A stretch of DNA of 64,000 bases from Ruminococcus sp. (GTDB lineage: Bacteria > Bacillota > Clostridia > Oscillospirales > Ruminococcaceae). Shown one piece after another: positions 50,366 to 57,890 of the stretch. The notes below the pieces were generated by a model. That model did not search any database, had not been told where the DNA came from, and was given only the letters and a program-made list of their open reading frames with translations. The stretch is taken from positions 62,001 to 126,000 of the forward strand of contig SVNT01000005.1 in assembly GCA_015066785.1 (NCBI GenBank). Reading direction: 5' to 3'. A program made the translations under genes and the position numbers. The first letter of the stretch is position 1; each line of letters starts with the position of its first letter.

Positions 50366-50932
50366 TTACTCAGTTGGGTAGTAGTTTTTCTTGAAGTCCT
50401 GCTTGGCTTTGTTCAGGCGACTCTTTACAGTTCCCTCAGGCACGCCTAAAAACTCTGCGGCTTCATCGGTTTGGTAACCTTCCAGAAGACGGAGATGTAT
50501 TATCTCTCTGTGCAGAGGACTCAACCTTTCAAGTGTCTGATTGATTGCGGCAATATCGGGTGGTGCAGACGAGTTATCCTGAAGAATATAGAAATCCGTT
50601 ATCTGCTCAAGGTCTATCAGTTGTATCTTGTCAGATTTCTCGTCAGAATTCTCTTTTTCTGTATCCTTCTGCTTCGGAGAAATATATTGTTTGCGTAGAT
50701 GGTCTTTGCTTTTGTTTCGAGCAATACCTAAAGCATATTTCCTGAAGCGTTCTTCTTCAGTTGCTTCTACAGGCAGTTTGCCATTTCTGTGACACTTGAG
50801 TAACGCCACACATACTTCCTGCACAACATCATTGATATCTTCACGGGAGAATCCGCTGAGATTTTTTCCGACAACACGTGTTATACCGCTGTGACACTTG
50901 TTGAGCAGATTTTCGAATTCTTTGTCTGTCAT
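50366..50932 (-). CDS. ECF-like RNA polymerase sigma factor
   Basis: A 188-residue sigma-70 family protein with regions 2 and 4 only. Region 2 reads REDINDVVQEVCVALLKCHRN with FRKYALGIARNKSKDHLRKQY; a charged linker of about 40 residues follows; region 4 is LSPLHREIIHLRLLEGYQTDEAAEFLGVPEGTVKSRLNKAK. This is group 4/ECF architecture. The SD AAAAAAGGAGG is strong. Three tandem GTGAACC-N17-GACTAC units upstream and one before the DUF3825 unit are candidate targets, suggesting autoregulation. Confidence 0.88.
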   Translation of the reverse strand: MTDKEFENLLNKCHSGITRVVGKNLSGFSREDINDVVQEVCVALLKCHRNGKLPVEATEEERFRKYALGIARNKSKDHLRKQYISPKQKDTEKENSDEKSDKIQLIDLEQITDFYILQDNSSAPPDIAAINQTLERLSPLHREIIHLRLLEGYQTDEAAEFLGVPEGTVKSRLNKAKQDFKKNYYPTE

Positions 50933-50965
50933 ATTTTGACCTCCTTTTTTACCAGATTACGATTG

Positions 50966-51050
50966 GCAACAGTCGTTAGCGCCGCTCGCACACATATTCA
51001 GCCGTATGCAGTTGCTGTTGCCGAACTGTATGCGGCGGCAACTCCGCAGG
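50966..51050 (-). ncRNA. Conserved 5' leader, copy 2 (sigma-factor unit)
   Basis: On the minus strand: CCGCATACAGTT, loop, AACTGCATACGG (10 of 12 pairs), then GCTGAATAT, then GAGCGGCGCTAACGAC, which is identical to copy 1 at 49.3 kb. It ends about 34 nt before the sigma start codon. Similarity to copy 1 is far higher than expected for two unrelated genes' leaders. Confidence 0.55.
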
Positions 51051-51059
51051 TTTTCAACC

Positions 51060-51270
51060 CCTTTCATTACAGTAGTCGTTCTGAAAGAGGAAAAGGTTCA
51101 CTCTTTTTAAAATTTTTCGTTCAAAAAGGGGATTCACTTTTCCGCCTTCATAACAGTAGTCTCTGCAAAGGCGAAAAAGGTTCACTCTTTTTGAATTTTT
51201 TATTCGGTAAGAAAACGCTCTTCCGCCTTCATTGCAGTAGTCCTGCCGAAAGCGGAAAAGGTTCACTTTT
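51060..51270 (-). repeat. Three tandem ~80-bp GTGAACC-N17-GACTAC units
   Basis: Minus-strand GTGAACC/GACTAC pairs lie at 51095-51101/51072-51077, 51179-51185/51156-51161 and 51260-51266/51237-51242; all spacers are 17 nt. Each unit carries an 8-bp imperfect stem whose arms differ between units but remain complementary (CCTCTTTC/GAAAGGGG, CGCCTT/AAGGCG, CCGCTTTC/GAAGGCGG). Periods are 83 and 81 bp. The array fills the whole gap between the acetyltransferase stop (51278) and the leader of the sigma gene. Confidence 0.75.
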
Positions 51271-51277
51271 TTAAAAA

Positions 51278-51910
51278 TTAATCCGAAAACCCTCTTTTTA
51301 CGATGTCTTCCCATGCCTCATTGTCGATTTCCTCGTCTTTGAAGAGCTTTCTCTTGTCTTCATCGGTGATTTTACGCAGTACCCTGCAAGGATTTCCGAC
51401 AGCAACGCACCAGTCGGGAATATCCTTCGTGACGACGCTTCCCGCACCGATAACTACATTGCTACCGATGGTTACACCTGGGCAGATGACGGAATTTCCG
51501 CCTATCCATACATTATCACCGATAGTTACCGCCTTGCCGTATTCGTAGGCGGAGTTCCGTGTCGTCGGATAGATGGGGTGTCCTGCCGTGTATATTGCTA
51601 CATTCGGGGCAAGCAGACAGTTGTCGCCGATTTTCACTTTTGCTACATCTATAATAGTGCAGTTGTAATTTGCAAAGAAATTCTTGCCCACTTCTATATT
51701 TGTGCCATAATCGCAGTAAAAAGGCGGATTGACAATCATACCCTCGACATTACCGAGAAGCTCCCGTGCGGCAGCCGCTACACCTTCAAGGTCGCTTCTG
51801 TCGGTAAAATTCAACTTCTGCAGTTTTTTTCTGCACGCCGCCATTTCAGCAAAAGCCTTTTCGTCGGCGATGTAAGCCATTTCGTTATCTCTGCGTTCAG
51901 TGTTGTTCAT
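51278..51910 (-). CDS. Maltose/galactoside O-acetyltransferase-like (left-handed beta-helix)
   Basis: A 210-residue hexapeptide-repeat acetyltransferase of the Maa/LacA/NodL group: N-terminal Mac domain (helical, MAYIADEKAFAEM), VNPPFYCDYGTNIEVGKNFFANYNC, catalytic histidine in IYTAGHPIYP, VWIGGNSVICPGVTIG and AVGNPCRVLRKI. It acetylates a sugar hydroxyl from acetyl-CoA; the physiological acceptor is unclear. GGAGGCGG supports ATG 51910. The stop codon directly abuts the tandem array upstream of the sigma gene. Confidence 0.92.
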   Translation of the reverse strand: MNNTERRDNEMAYIADEKAFAEMAACRKKLQKLNFTDRSDLEGVAAAARELLGNVEGMIVNPPFYCDYGTNIEVGKNFFANYNCTIIDVAKVKIGDNCLLAPNVAIYTAGHPIYPTTRNSAYEYGKAVTIGDNVWIGGNSVICPGVTIGSNVVIGAGSVVTKDIPDWCVAVGNPCRVLRKITDEDKRKLFKDEEIDNEAWEDIVKRGFSD

Positions 51911-51943
51911 AAAATCCGCCTCCGTAATTCAAAAAACATATTA

Positions 51944-51972
51944 ATTATACCATATAAAAAGGAATTCCGCAA
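51944..51972 (-). promoter_or_regulatory. Promoter of the acetyltransferase gene
   Basis: Minus-strand TTGCGG (51967-51972), 17-bp spacer, TATAAT (51944-51949). Confidence 0.7.
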
Positions 51973-52072
51973 ATATGTTTGCTGTACCGTGAGAATATCC
52001 GCCGCAATTATGCATATAAATATTACGGAAGATTTCGTGGTACTTACCATACAAAAAGGGAGATAACAGCTT

Positions 52073-52549
52073 ATGAAAAAACTGAATGTAAAGGCGCTGA
52101 TAATTCTTATCGCAATTCCTCTTGCGGTCGGAGGGCTTTCGGCACTGCTCACAATGGACGGGTTTGAAATGTACAAGACCGTGGCAAAGCCACCACTTTC
52201 GCCCCCTGCGATAGTTTTCCCGATAGTCTGGAGTATCCTCTACATTGTCATGGGTATTGCCAGTTATCTTGTCTACACGGCACCGTATGACTACGGCACC
52301 CGTATGCAGTCGCTCACGCTGTACTTCATACACCTTGTGATAAATTTTGCGTGGCCGATAATCTTTTTCAATATGAAAACCTATTTTGCCGCATTTATCT
52401 GGCTGCTTTTCCTCTGGGTTGCGGTTTTCTCGGTGACGGTTTCTTTCGGGAAAATCAAAAAACTCTCGGCGTGGCTGATGATACCCTATCTTGTGTGGGT
52501 TGCATTTGCAGGGTATCTTAATTACGGGGTGTGGGTGCTCAACAGATAG
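52073..52549 (+). CDS. TspO/MBR family membrane protein
   Basis: A 158-residue protein with five membrane helices. Conserved TspO blocks: KPPLSPPAIVFPIVWSILYI, LVINFAWPIIFF and LVWVAFAGYLNYGVWVLN. The family binds porphyrins and related ligands and in bacteria modulates tetrapyrrole responses; the function here is unproven. AAGGGAGATAACAG precedes the ATG. Confidence 0.92.
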   Translation: MKKLNVKALIILIAIPLAVGGLSALLTMDGFEMYKTVAKPPLSPPAIVFPIVWSILYIVMGIASYLVYTAPYDYGTRMQSLTLYFIHLVINFAWPIIFFNMKTYFAAFIWLLFLWVAVFSVTVSFGKIKKLSAWLMIPYLVWVAFAGYLNYGVWVLNR

Positions 52550-52553
52550 AATT

Positions 52554-52585
52554 AAAACCTCACGGTGTTCTGCCGTGAGGTTTTT
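52554..52585 (+). terminator. Terminator after the TspO gene
   Basis: AAAACCTCACGG / CCGTGAGGTTTT with a 7-nt loop and a final T-run. Confidence 0.88.
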
Positions 52586-52597
52586 GTCTGTATCGGC

Positions 52598-52626
52598 TTG
52601 TAATTGCCGACAAAATATGTTAGAAT
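52598..52626 (+). promoter_or_regulatory. Promoter of the metH operon
   Basis: TTGTAA (52598-52603), 17-bp spacer, TAGAAT (52621-52626). The leader is about 25 nt, so no SAM or cobalamin riboswitch fits. Confidence 0.6.
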
Positions 52627-52656
52627 TTATCAGTACAATCCGCACGGGAGGGGAAT

Positions 52657-53313
52657 ATGCTTTACGACAACAGAAAATATACCGACCGTGAGGAAACTAT
52701 ACGGCGGCTGGGCTATAAGGATAAAACTCCTGACGGAGAGATTATGAAAATCATAGAAAATGCGGAAAACGAGCTTATAAAAGCCGCCGCACCAAGATAC
52801 ATCCATGCGGAGTATGACAGGGACAATCTTCCCTTTCAGCTTGTGGGGGAGGATGTAAAATCTCATCTCGACGGCTGTGACAGAGTTATTCTGTTTGCCG
52901 CAACTCTCGGCAGCGGCGTCGACAGGCTGATACGTTCAGCGTCGGTGGGAGATATGACGGGCGCGTATGTCACGGACTGCATCGCAGGTATATTTATCGA
53001 GAAATTCTGCGACGATGAGGCGGATACCGCAATGTCACAGAAGTACAGCGGAAAATTCCTCACCTGGAGGTATGGTGCAGGGTACGGGGATTTTCCGATA
53101 GAGGCGCAGAAGGATATAATCCGTACACTTGACGCCACAAAGAAAATCGGACTGTCGGTCACCGACAGTATGATGCTCACGCCGCTCAAATCCGTGACGG
53201 CTGTTATCGGGATTTCGGACAACGAGCTTCCTGTCAAAAGGCGTGGTTGTGCGGTGTGCAATATGAATAAAAGCTGTATATACAGAAAGGACGGAAAACG
53301 CTGTGGATATTAA
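52657..53313 (+). CDS. Stand-alone MetH activation-domain protein
   Basis: A 218-residue protein resembling the C-terminal AdoMet-binding activation domain of cobalamin-dependent methionine synthase: RYGAGYGDFPIEAQKDI (the R-x-x-x-GYGD element), LTPLKSVTAVIGIS, and a C-terminal cysteine cluster CAVCNMNKSCIYR. It should reactivate oxidised cobalamin in the MetH encoded next. It overlaps metH by 11 nt, consistent with a split enzyme. GGGAGGGG precedes the ATG. Confidence 0.88.
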   Translation: MLYDNRKYTDREETIRRLGYKDKTPDGEIMKIIENAENELIKAAAPRYIHAEYDRDNLPFQLVGEDVKSHLDGCDRVILFAATLGSGVDRLIRSASVGDMTGAYVTDCIAGIFIEKFCDDEADTAMSQKYSGKFLTWRYGAGYGDFPIEAQKDIIRTLDATKKIGLSVTDSMMLTPLKSVTAVIGISDNELPVKRRGCAVCNMNKSCIYRKDGKRCGY

Positions 53314-55666
53314 AGAACTTCTTGGCAGGGATTTTGTTATACTTGACGGAGGGTTCGGTACCGAGATGATAAAGCTCGGCATCACTCCCGAGGACAAGCC
53401 TGAGCTTCTTGTTTTCACGCATCCCGAGCTTGTAAAGCAGGTGCATAAAAGCTATGTGGATGCAGGCTCCGACATAATATATGCAAATACATTCAACGCA
53501 ACACCGATGAAGTTGAAGGACAGCGGACATACCGTTGATGAGGCTGTTTCTGTTGCGGTAAAGCTCGCAAGAGAGGCGGCAGGCGACCGTGATGTTCTTG
53601 TCGGGCTTGATGTCAGCACACTCGGACAGCTCCTTGAGCCTACGGGAACGATGACATTCGAAGAGGCTTATGAAAGCTACAAGGAAATAGTAATCGCAGG
53701 AAAGAATGCAGGCGTTGACCTCATTGCGTTTGAAACCTTTACGGATTTATACGAACTGAAAGCAGGAGTTCTTGCCGCAAAGGAAAATACAGACCTCCCT
53801 GTTTTTGCGACGATGACATTTGAGGAAAACGGAAGAACCTTCACGGGTTGCTCTGTGTCCTCGGCTGTGCTTACGCTGGAAGGTTTAGGAGTTGACGCTG
53901 TCGGCGTAAACTGTGCCCTCGGCCCCGACCAGCTCGGCGATATTGTCGACGATTTTCTCTCGTGGGCGCATATACCCGTGATAATGAAGGCAAACGCAGG
54001 ACTTCCCGACCCCGAAACAAATACATTCAGCATAAGTGCTGAGGATTACGCACAGATGATACGCCCCTACGCTGAAAAGGGCGTTAAGTTCATAGGCGGA
54101 TGCTGTGGCACAAGTCCGCAGTATATTTCGGAAATAAGAAAAGCAATAAGCGGAATAAAGCCGACAGCTCCTGCTGTGAGAAAAACTCCCGCCGTGTGCA
54201 GTTCTTCGGTGACGGTTGAACTCGACCAGCCGAGAATAATCGGGGAGAGGATAAATCCAACGGGCAAAAAGCTGTTCAAAGAGGCTCTCAAAAACAACGA
54301 TATAGACTATATTCTCCGTCAGGCTATGGAGCAGGTTCACGCAGGTGCGGATATACTCGATGTCAATGTCGGTCTGCCCGATATTGACGAAAAGGAAATG
54401 ATGGTGCGTGTCGTCAAGGCGGTGCAGAGTGTTACCGATACTCCTCTCCAGCTTGACAGTACCGACCCTGCGGTGCTTGAGGCAGGTCTCCGTGTGTACA
54501 ACGGAAAGGCGATTATCAATTCGGTCAACGGTGAGAAGAAAAGCCTTGAGGAAATTCTCCCCCTTGCGAAGAAATACGGCGCCGCTGTCGTGGGGCTTAC
54601 TCTCGACGAGAACGGTATTCCCAAAAAAGCGGAAGACCGTGTGAAGATTGCGGGAAGAATACTCGCACAGGCGGAAGCTATGGGCATACGCCGTGAAAAT
54701 GTTTTCATCGACTGCCTTACGCTTACAGCCTCGGTAGAGCAGGAGGCTGCCGCAGAAACTCTTGCGGCTGTAAAATATGTCACGGATAATCTGGGGCTTA
54801 AAACAGTTCTCGGCGTGTCGAATATTTCCTTCGGTCTGCCGAACAGAGAGCTTGTGAACCATACATTTCTGACGATGGCACTTGCAAACGGACTTACCCT
54901 CCCGATAATCAATCCCAATGTCGCAAGTATGACGGGAGTAGTGCGTGCGTTCAAGGTGCTCAACGCAATAGATAAAAATTCTGCCGAATATGTAGCGGCT
55001 TATAATAACTCCGCACCGCAGACGACTGCCGATACAAAGCGTGAGGTAACACTCGAGCAGATGATATGCGACGGAATGAAAGCAGACGCTTCGGCGGAAA
55101 CGGAAAAACTTCTCCTGCAGACAGACGCTACGGAGCTTATCAACGGAACGCTCATACCGATACTTGACAGAGTGGGAGTGAAGTTCGAGAAGGGAGAAAT
55201 TTTCCTCCCACAGCTTATTCTTGCCGCAGATACGGCGGGGGTATGCTTTGATGTGATAAAGAAAAAGCTGTCCTCCGAAAACAGCACATCTGTATCAAAG
55301 GGAAAGATAATCGTTGCTACCGTCAAGGGAGATATTCACGATATAGGAAAGAACATTGTCAAGACGATACTCGAAAATTACGGGTATGATGTTATAGATC
55401 TCGGCAAGGATGTTCCCGAAATGACGGTTGTGAATGCGGCGATAGAAAACGATGTTCATCTCATCGGATTGTCGGCGCTTATGACGACAACCCTCGGTGC
55501 GATGGAAAACACAATAAAACTCCTCCGTGAGAACAATGTCGATTGTAAGGTTATGGTCGGCGGAGCTGTTCTTACCGCAGACTACGCAGAAAAAATCGGT
55601 GCGGACTATTACGCAAAGGACGCAAAGGAAAGTGCCGATATAGCAAAGGCGTTTTTCGGAGATTAA
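53303..55666 (+). CDS. metH: Cobalamin-dependent methionine synthase MetH lacking the activation domain
   Basis: A 787-residue protein. Order: homocysteine S-methyltransferase domain (1-~285; zinc site FIGGCCGTSPQY), pterin-binding domain (~305-560; GERINPTGKKLFKEAL), and cobalamin cap and B12-binding domain (~590-787; GDIHDIGKNIVKTILE carrying the cobalt-ligating His, then LGKDVPEM and MVGGAVLT). Canonical MetH is about 1200 residues because it also carries the activation domain, here encoded separately upstream. The start is GTG 53303, supported by AAAGGACGG and the family N-terminus LLGRDFVILDGGFGTEM. Confidence 0.94.
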   Translation: MDIKELLGRDFVILDGGFGTEMIKLGITPEDKPELLVFTHPELVKQVHKSYVDAGSDIIYANTFNATPMKLKDSGHTVDEAVSVAVKLAREAAGDRDVLVGLDVSTLGQLLEPTGTMTFEEAYESYKEIVIAGKNAGVDLIAFETFTDLYELKAGVLAAKENTDLPVFATMTFEENGRTFTGCSVSSAVLTLEGLGVDAVGVNCALGPDQLGDIVDDFLSWAHIPVIMKANAGLPDPETNTFSISAEDYAQMIRPYAEKGVKFIGGCCGTSPQYISEIRKAISGIKPTAPAVRKTPAVCSSSVTVELDQPRIIGERINPTGKKLFKEALKNNDIDYILRQAMEQVHAGADILDVNVGLPDIDEKEMMVRVVKAVQSVTDTPLQLDSTDPAVLEAGLRVYNGKAIINSVNGEKKSLEEILPLAKKYGAAVVGLTLDENGIPKKAEDRVKIAGRILAQAEAMGIRRENVFIDCLTLTASVEQEAAAETLAAVKYVTDNLGLKTVLGVSNISFGLPNRELVNHTFLTMALANGLTLPIINPNVASMTGVVRAFKVLNAIDKNSAEYVAAYNNSAPQTTADTKREVTLEQMICDGMKADASAETEKLLLQTDATELINGTLIPILDRVGVKFEKGEIFLPQLILAADTAGVCFDVIKKKLSSENSTSVSKGKIIVATVKGDIHDIGKNIVKTILENYGYDVIDLGKDVPEMTVVNAAIENDVHLIGLSALMTTTLGAMENTIKLLRENNVDCKVMVGGAVLTADYAEKIGADYYAKDAKESADIAKAFFGD

Positions 55667-55940
55667 AACAAAAACCGACCTCTTAAGGATAACGCCCGTA
55701 CAGAAATTTTATATGTATTTATCGAGGGGAATCTTTCTGAAGAAAGGTTCCCCTCGTACTCCCCTTCAAAGACTTTCAAGTCAAAAACAAACCCATAGGG
55801 TTAATCCCTATGGGTTTGTTTTTAAATTCAAAGTTTTAGGAAAGGAGTTTGAGGAAAAACCTTTTTCAAAAGGGTTTTCCTCAACAGTACGCATAAAAAC
55901 TTCTTTATGGGTATCGTCCTTATACGAGGTCGGTTTTGTT
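55667..55940. repeat. Composite intergenic palindrome, copy C
   Basis: A 274-bp element filling the gap between convergent metH and the GNAT gene, beginning 1 nt after the metH stop. Outer arms ACCGACCTC (within 55674-55682) and GAGGTCGGT (55926-55934), flanked by AACAAAA/TTTTGTT, are complementary. Internal hairpins begin CGAGGGGAATC near 55719 and GAGGAAAAACC near 55849; both are identical to those of copy B read on the opposite strand. The central stem ACCCATAGGG/CCCTATGGGT differs in sequence from copy B but pairs perfectly. Confidence 0.85.
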
Positions 55941-55949
55941 GTATAAAGT

Positions 55950-56387
55950 TTACTTCTTCAGTTCCGTATACGGCAGGGGAGTAAACCCACTTTTTCTGTA
56001 CAACTTTATTGCCGTTTCGTTTTCTTCCTCTACTTCTAAACGGAGAAGACAATCGGGGTATTTGTCTGCAATGAAATCCATAAACAGCCTGCCGATTCCC
56101 TGCCCCCTGTACTCTTTTCGGATGTACAAATCCTCTATCCAGATACACGGCTTGCCGAACTCGGTAGAAAAGCTTTTTGCCACCATTGCATAGCCTTGTA
56201 TGTCGCCCGAATTTTCGAAGATGTAGCCCTCAAGATACGGGCTGTCGTTGAGACAGTTTTCTATGTCGGCAGAAAAAATTCCGTCCGAGCCGTTGGTGGA
56301 AACCGCAGGCGACGCATAGAATTCCCGCATCATTTTCATAACGCAGGATTTGTCGTCGGCTGTCATAAATCTTATTGTGCTGTTCAT
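55950..56387 (-). CDS. GNAT-family N-acetyltransferase
   Basis: A 145-residue GNAT protein: N-terminal IRFMTADDKSCVMKMMREFY, motif A WIEDLYIRKEYRGQGIGRLFMDFI with the acetyl-CoA Q/RxxGxG/A loop, and motif B LRLEVEEENETAIKLYRKSGF. Substrate unknown. It follows rlmD by 22 nt on the same strand and likely shares its transcript. The SD AGAGGTG is present. Confidence 0.9.
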   Translation of the reverse strand: MNSTIRFMTADDKSCVMKMMREFYASPAVSTNGSDGIFSADIENCLNDSPYLEGYIFENSGDIQGYAMVAKSFSTEFGKPCIWIEDLYIRKEYRGQGIGRLFMDFIADKYPDCLLRLEVEEENETAIKLYRKSGFTPLPYTELKK

Positions 56388-56409
56388 TATGAAAATTCAC
56401 CTCTGTAAA

Positions 56410-57765
56410 TCAGAATGCGCGCTCCATAAGCACCACGCACTCGACATGGTTTGTCCTCGGAAAGAGGTCTACGGCTCTTCCGCTTATGGCGGTATATCCG
56501 CCGTCGCAGAGCTTCTTGCAGTCCCTTGCCGCAGTTGACGGGTTGCAGGAAATCATCACGACTTTTTTCGGTGCCATGGAAAGCACTGCGTTTATCGTCA
56601 TATCGTCACAGCCTTTTCTTGCGGGGTCGAGGATTATGACATCGGGAGAAAGCCCGTCCTTTGCAAACTTATCCGCTATCGTTCCTGCGTCGCCGCAGAA
56701 AAATTCAGCGTTGTCGATTGAATTGTCGGCGGCGTTCTTTTTTGCGTTTTCTATCGCCTGCGGAACAATCTCAACGCCGATGAGCTTTTTTACACGGTGA
56801 GCCATTGAAAGCCCGATTGTTCCCGCACCGCAGTAAAGGTCGAGGAGGGTTTCGTTTCCCGAAAAATCCGCATACTCAGCCGCTATGGCATAAAGACGCT
56901 CCGCCTGCTCGGTATTGACCTGATAGAATGACTGCGGCGAAAGAGTGACCTGTCGTTTGCACATTGTGTCGTGTATGGTTCCGTTGCCGACGAGAACTGC
57001 GGTTTTCTTTCCGAGAATGACATTTGTGTTGTCGGGGTTGATGTTCATTACAATCGTTTTTATGTCGGGGAATTTCTTTGTGACTTCATCGCACAGGGGA
57101 GAAAGTCTGTCGGCGCAGTTTTTCTTTACTACGAGGCATAACATTATCTCTCCCGAATGAAAGCCTTTTCTGATGAATATATGACGCAGTAATCCGCCGC
57201 CTGTTTCTTCGTTGTACGGAGGTATTCCGTACCTGTCGCAAAGTGCGGTTACTTCTGCTGAAATTTCGTTGAAAACCGATGGCTGAAGACGACATTCGCC
57301 GAACGGGATTACACGGTGACTTCTCGGTGCATAAAAGCCGAATACGCTTTTCCCGTCAGCGTCGGCAACGGGATACTGCGCTTTGTTGCGGTAACCGTCA
57401 ACGGAGTTACAGCCGAGAATTTCGTCAAACGGAACATCAAGCCCGCCTATCCGCTTGAACGCATCGGTGACGAGTTGTTCTTTCATCCTCAGTTCTGCCT
57501 CGTAGGTTATGTGACGAAGAGAACACCCTCCGCATTTTCTTGATACGGGGCAGTCGCTTTCGCATCTGTCGGGGGAGGGAGTGATTATGTTTTCGGTTAT
57601 CCCGTAAGCAAAGGACTTGTTCACCTTGACTATCTTCACCTCAAGTCTGTCGCCGACAGCAGAGGAGGGCACGAATACTGCAAAGCCGTCTGCTCGGCCT
57701 ACGCCGTTTCCTTCGCTTGTGAGTCCTGTTATATCTATTGTGACAATATCGTTCTTTTTAAGCAT
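56410..57765 (-). CDS. rlmD: 23S rRNA (uracil-5-)-methyltransferase, RlmD/RumA family
   Basis: A 451-residue enzyme: N-terminal TRAM domain (IVTIDITGLTSEGNGVGR), a 4Fe-4S cluster site with Cys68, Cys72, Cys78 and Cys81 (CESDCPVSRKCGGC), SAM motif LLDLYCGAGTIGLSMA, and the catalytic cysteine in MISCNPSTAARDCKKL. Family members make m5U in 23S rRNA (positions 747/1939) or tRNA; the exact site is not deducible. GAGGGG supports ATG 57765. Confidence 0.9.
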   Translation of the reverse strand: MLKKNDIVTIDITGLTSEGNGVGRADGFAVFVPSSAVGDRLEVKIVKVNKSFAYGITENIITPSPDRCESDCPVSRKCGGCSLRHITYEAELRMKEQLVTDAFKRIGGLDVPFDEILGCNSVDGYRNKAQYPVADADGKSVFGFYAPRSHRVIPFGECRLQPSVFNEISAEVTALCDRYGIPPYNEETGGGLLRHIFIRKGFHSGEIMLCLVVKKNCADRLSPLCDEVTKKFPDIKTIVMNINPDNTNVILGKKTAVLVGNGTIHDTMCKRQVTLSPQSFYQVNTEQAERLYAIAAEYADFSGNETLLDLYCGAGTIGLSMAHRVKKLIGVEIVPQAIENAKKNAADNSIDNAEFFCGDAGTIADKFAKDGLSPDVIILDPARKGCDDMTINAVLSMAPKKVVMISCNPSTAARDCKKLCDGGYTAISGRAVDLFPRTNHVECVVLMERAF

Positions 57766-57788
57766 AATTTTCCCCTCGCCGTAAATTT

Positions 57789-57817
57789 ATTATATTTTAG
57801 CATAATATCCGTTTCAA
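57789..57817 (-). promoter_or_regulatory. Promoter of rlmD-GNAT
   Basis: Minus-strand TTGAAA (57812-57817), 17-bp spacer, TATAAT (57789-57794). Confidence 0.8.
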
Positions 57818-57829
57818 ATCAACTGAATA

Positions 57830-57858
57830 TTGATTTTTCAGACAGTTTATGGTATTAT
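57830..57858 (+). promoter_or_regulatory. Promoter of the CAP-domain lipoprotein
   Basis: TTGATT (57830-57835), 17-bp spacer, TATTAT (57853-57858). It is divergent from the rlmD promoter. Confidence 0.7.
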
Positions 57859-57890
57859 AGTTTTGATAAATTTATTTGGAGGAAGATTTT

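Noticed and set aside
51054-51314. Minus-strand open frame with three repeated peptides (VNLFRF..DYCNEGG type)
   Set aside because: The peptide repeat is a by-product of the tandem DNA units; there is no SD, and the homologous unit at 49.4 kb is not in a comparable frame. I treat it as regulatory DNA.
52627-52656. SAM or cobalamin riboswitch before the metH operon
   Set aside because: The leader is about 25-30 nt and contains no riboswitch core.
55713-55946. 77-codon open frame inside palindrome copy C
   Set aside because: Made entirely of hairpin sequence; no SD and no conserved start. It is likely a frequent false gene call for this repeat.
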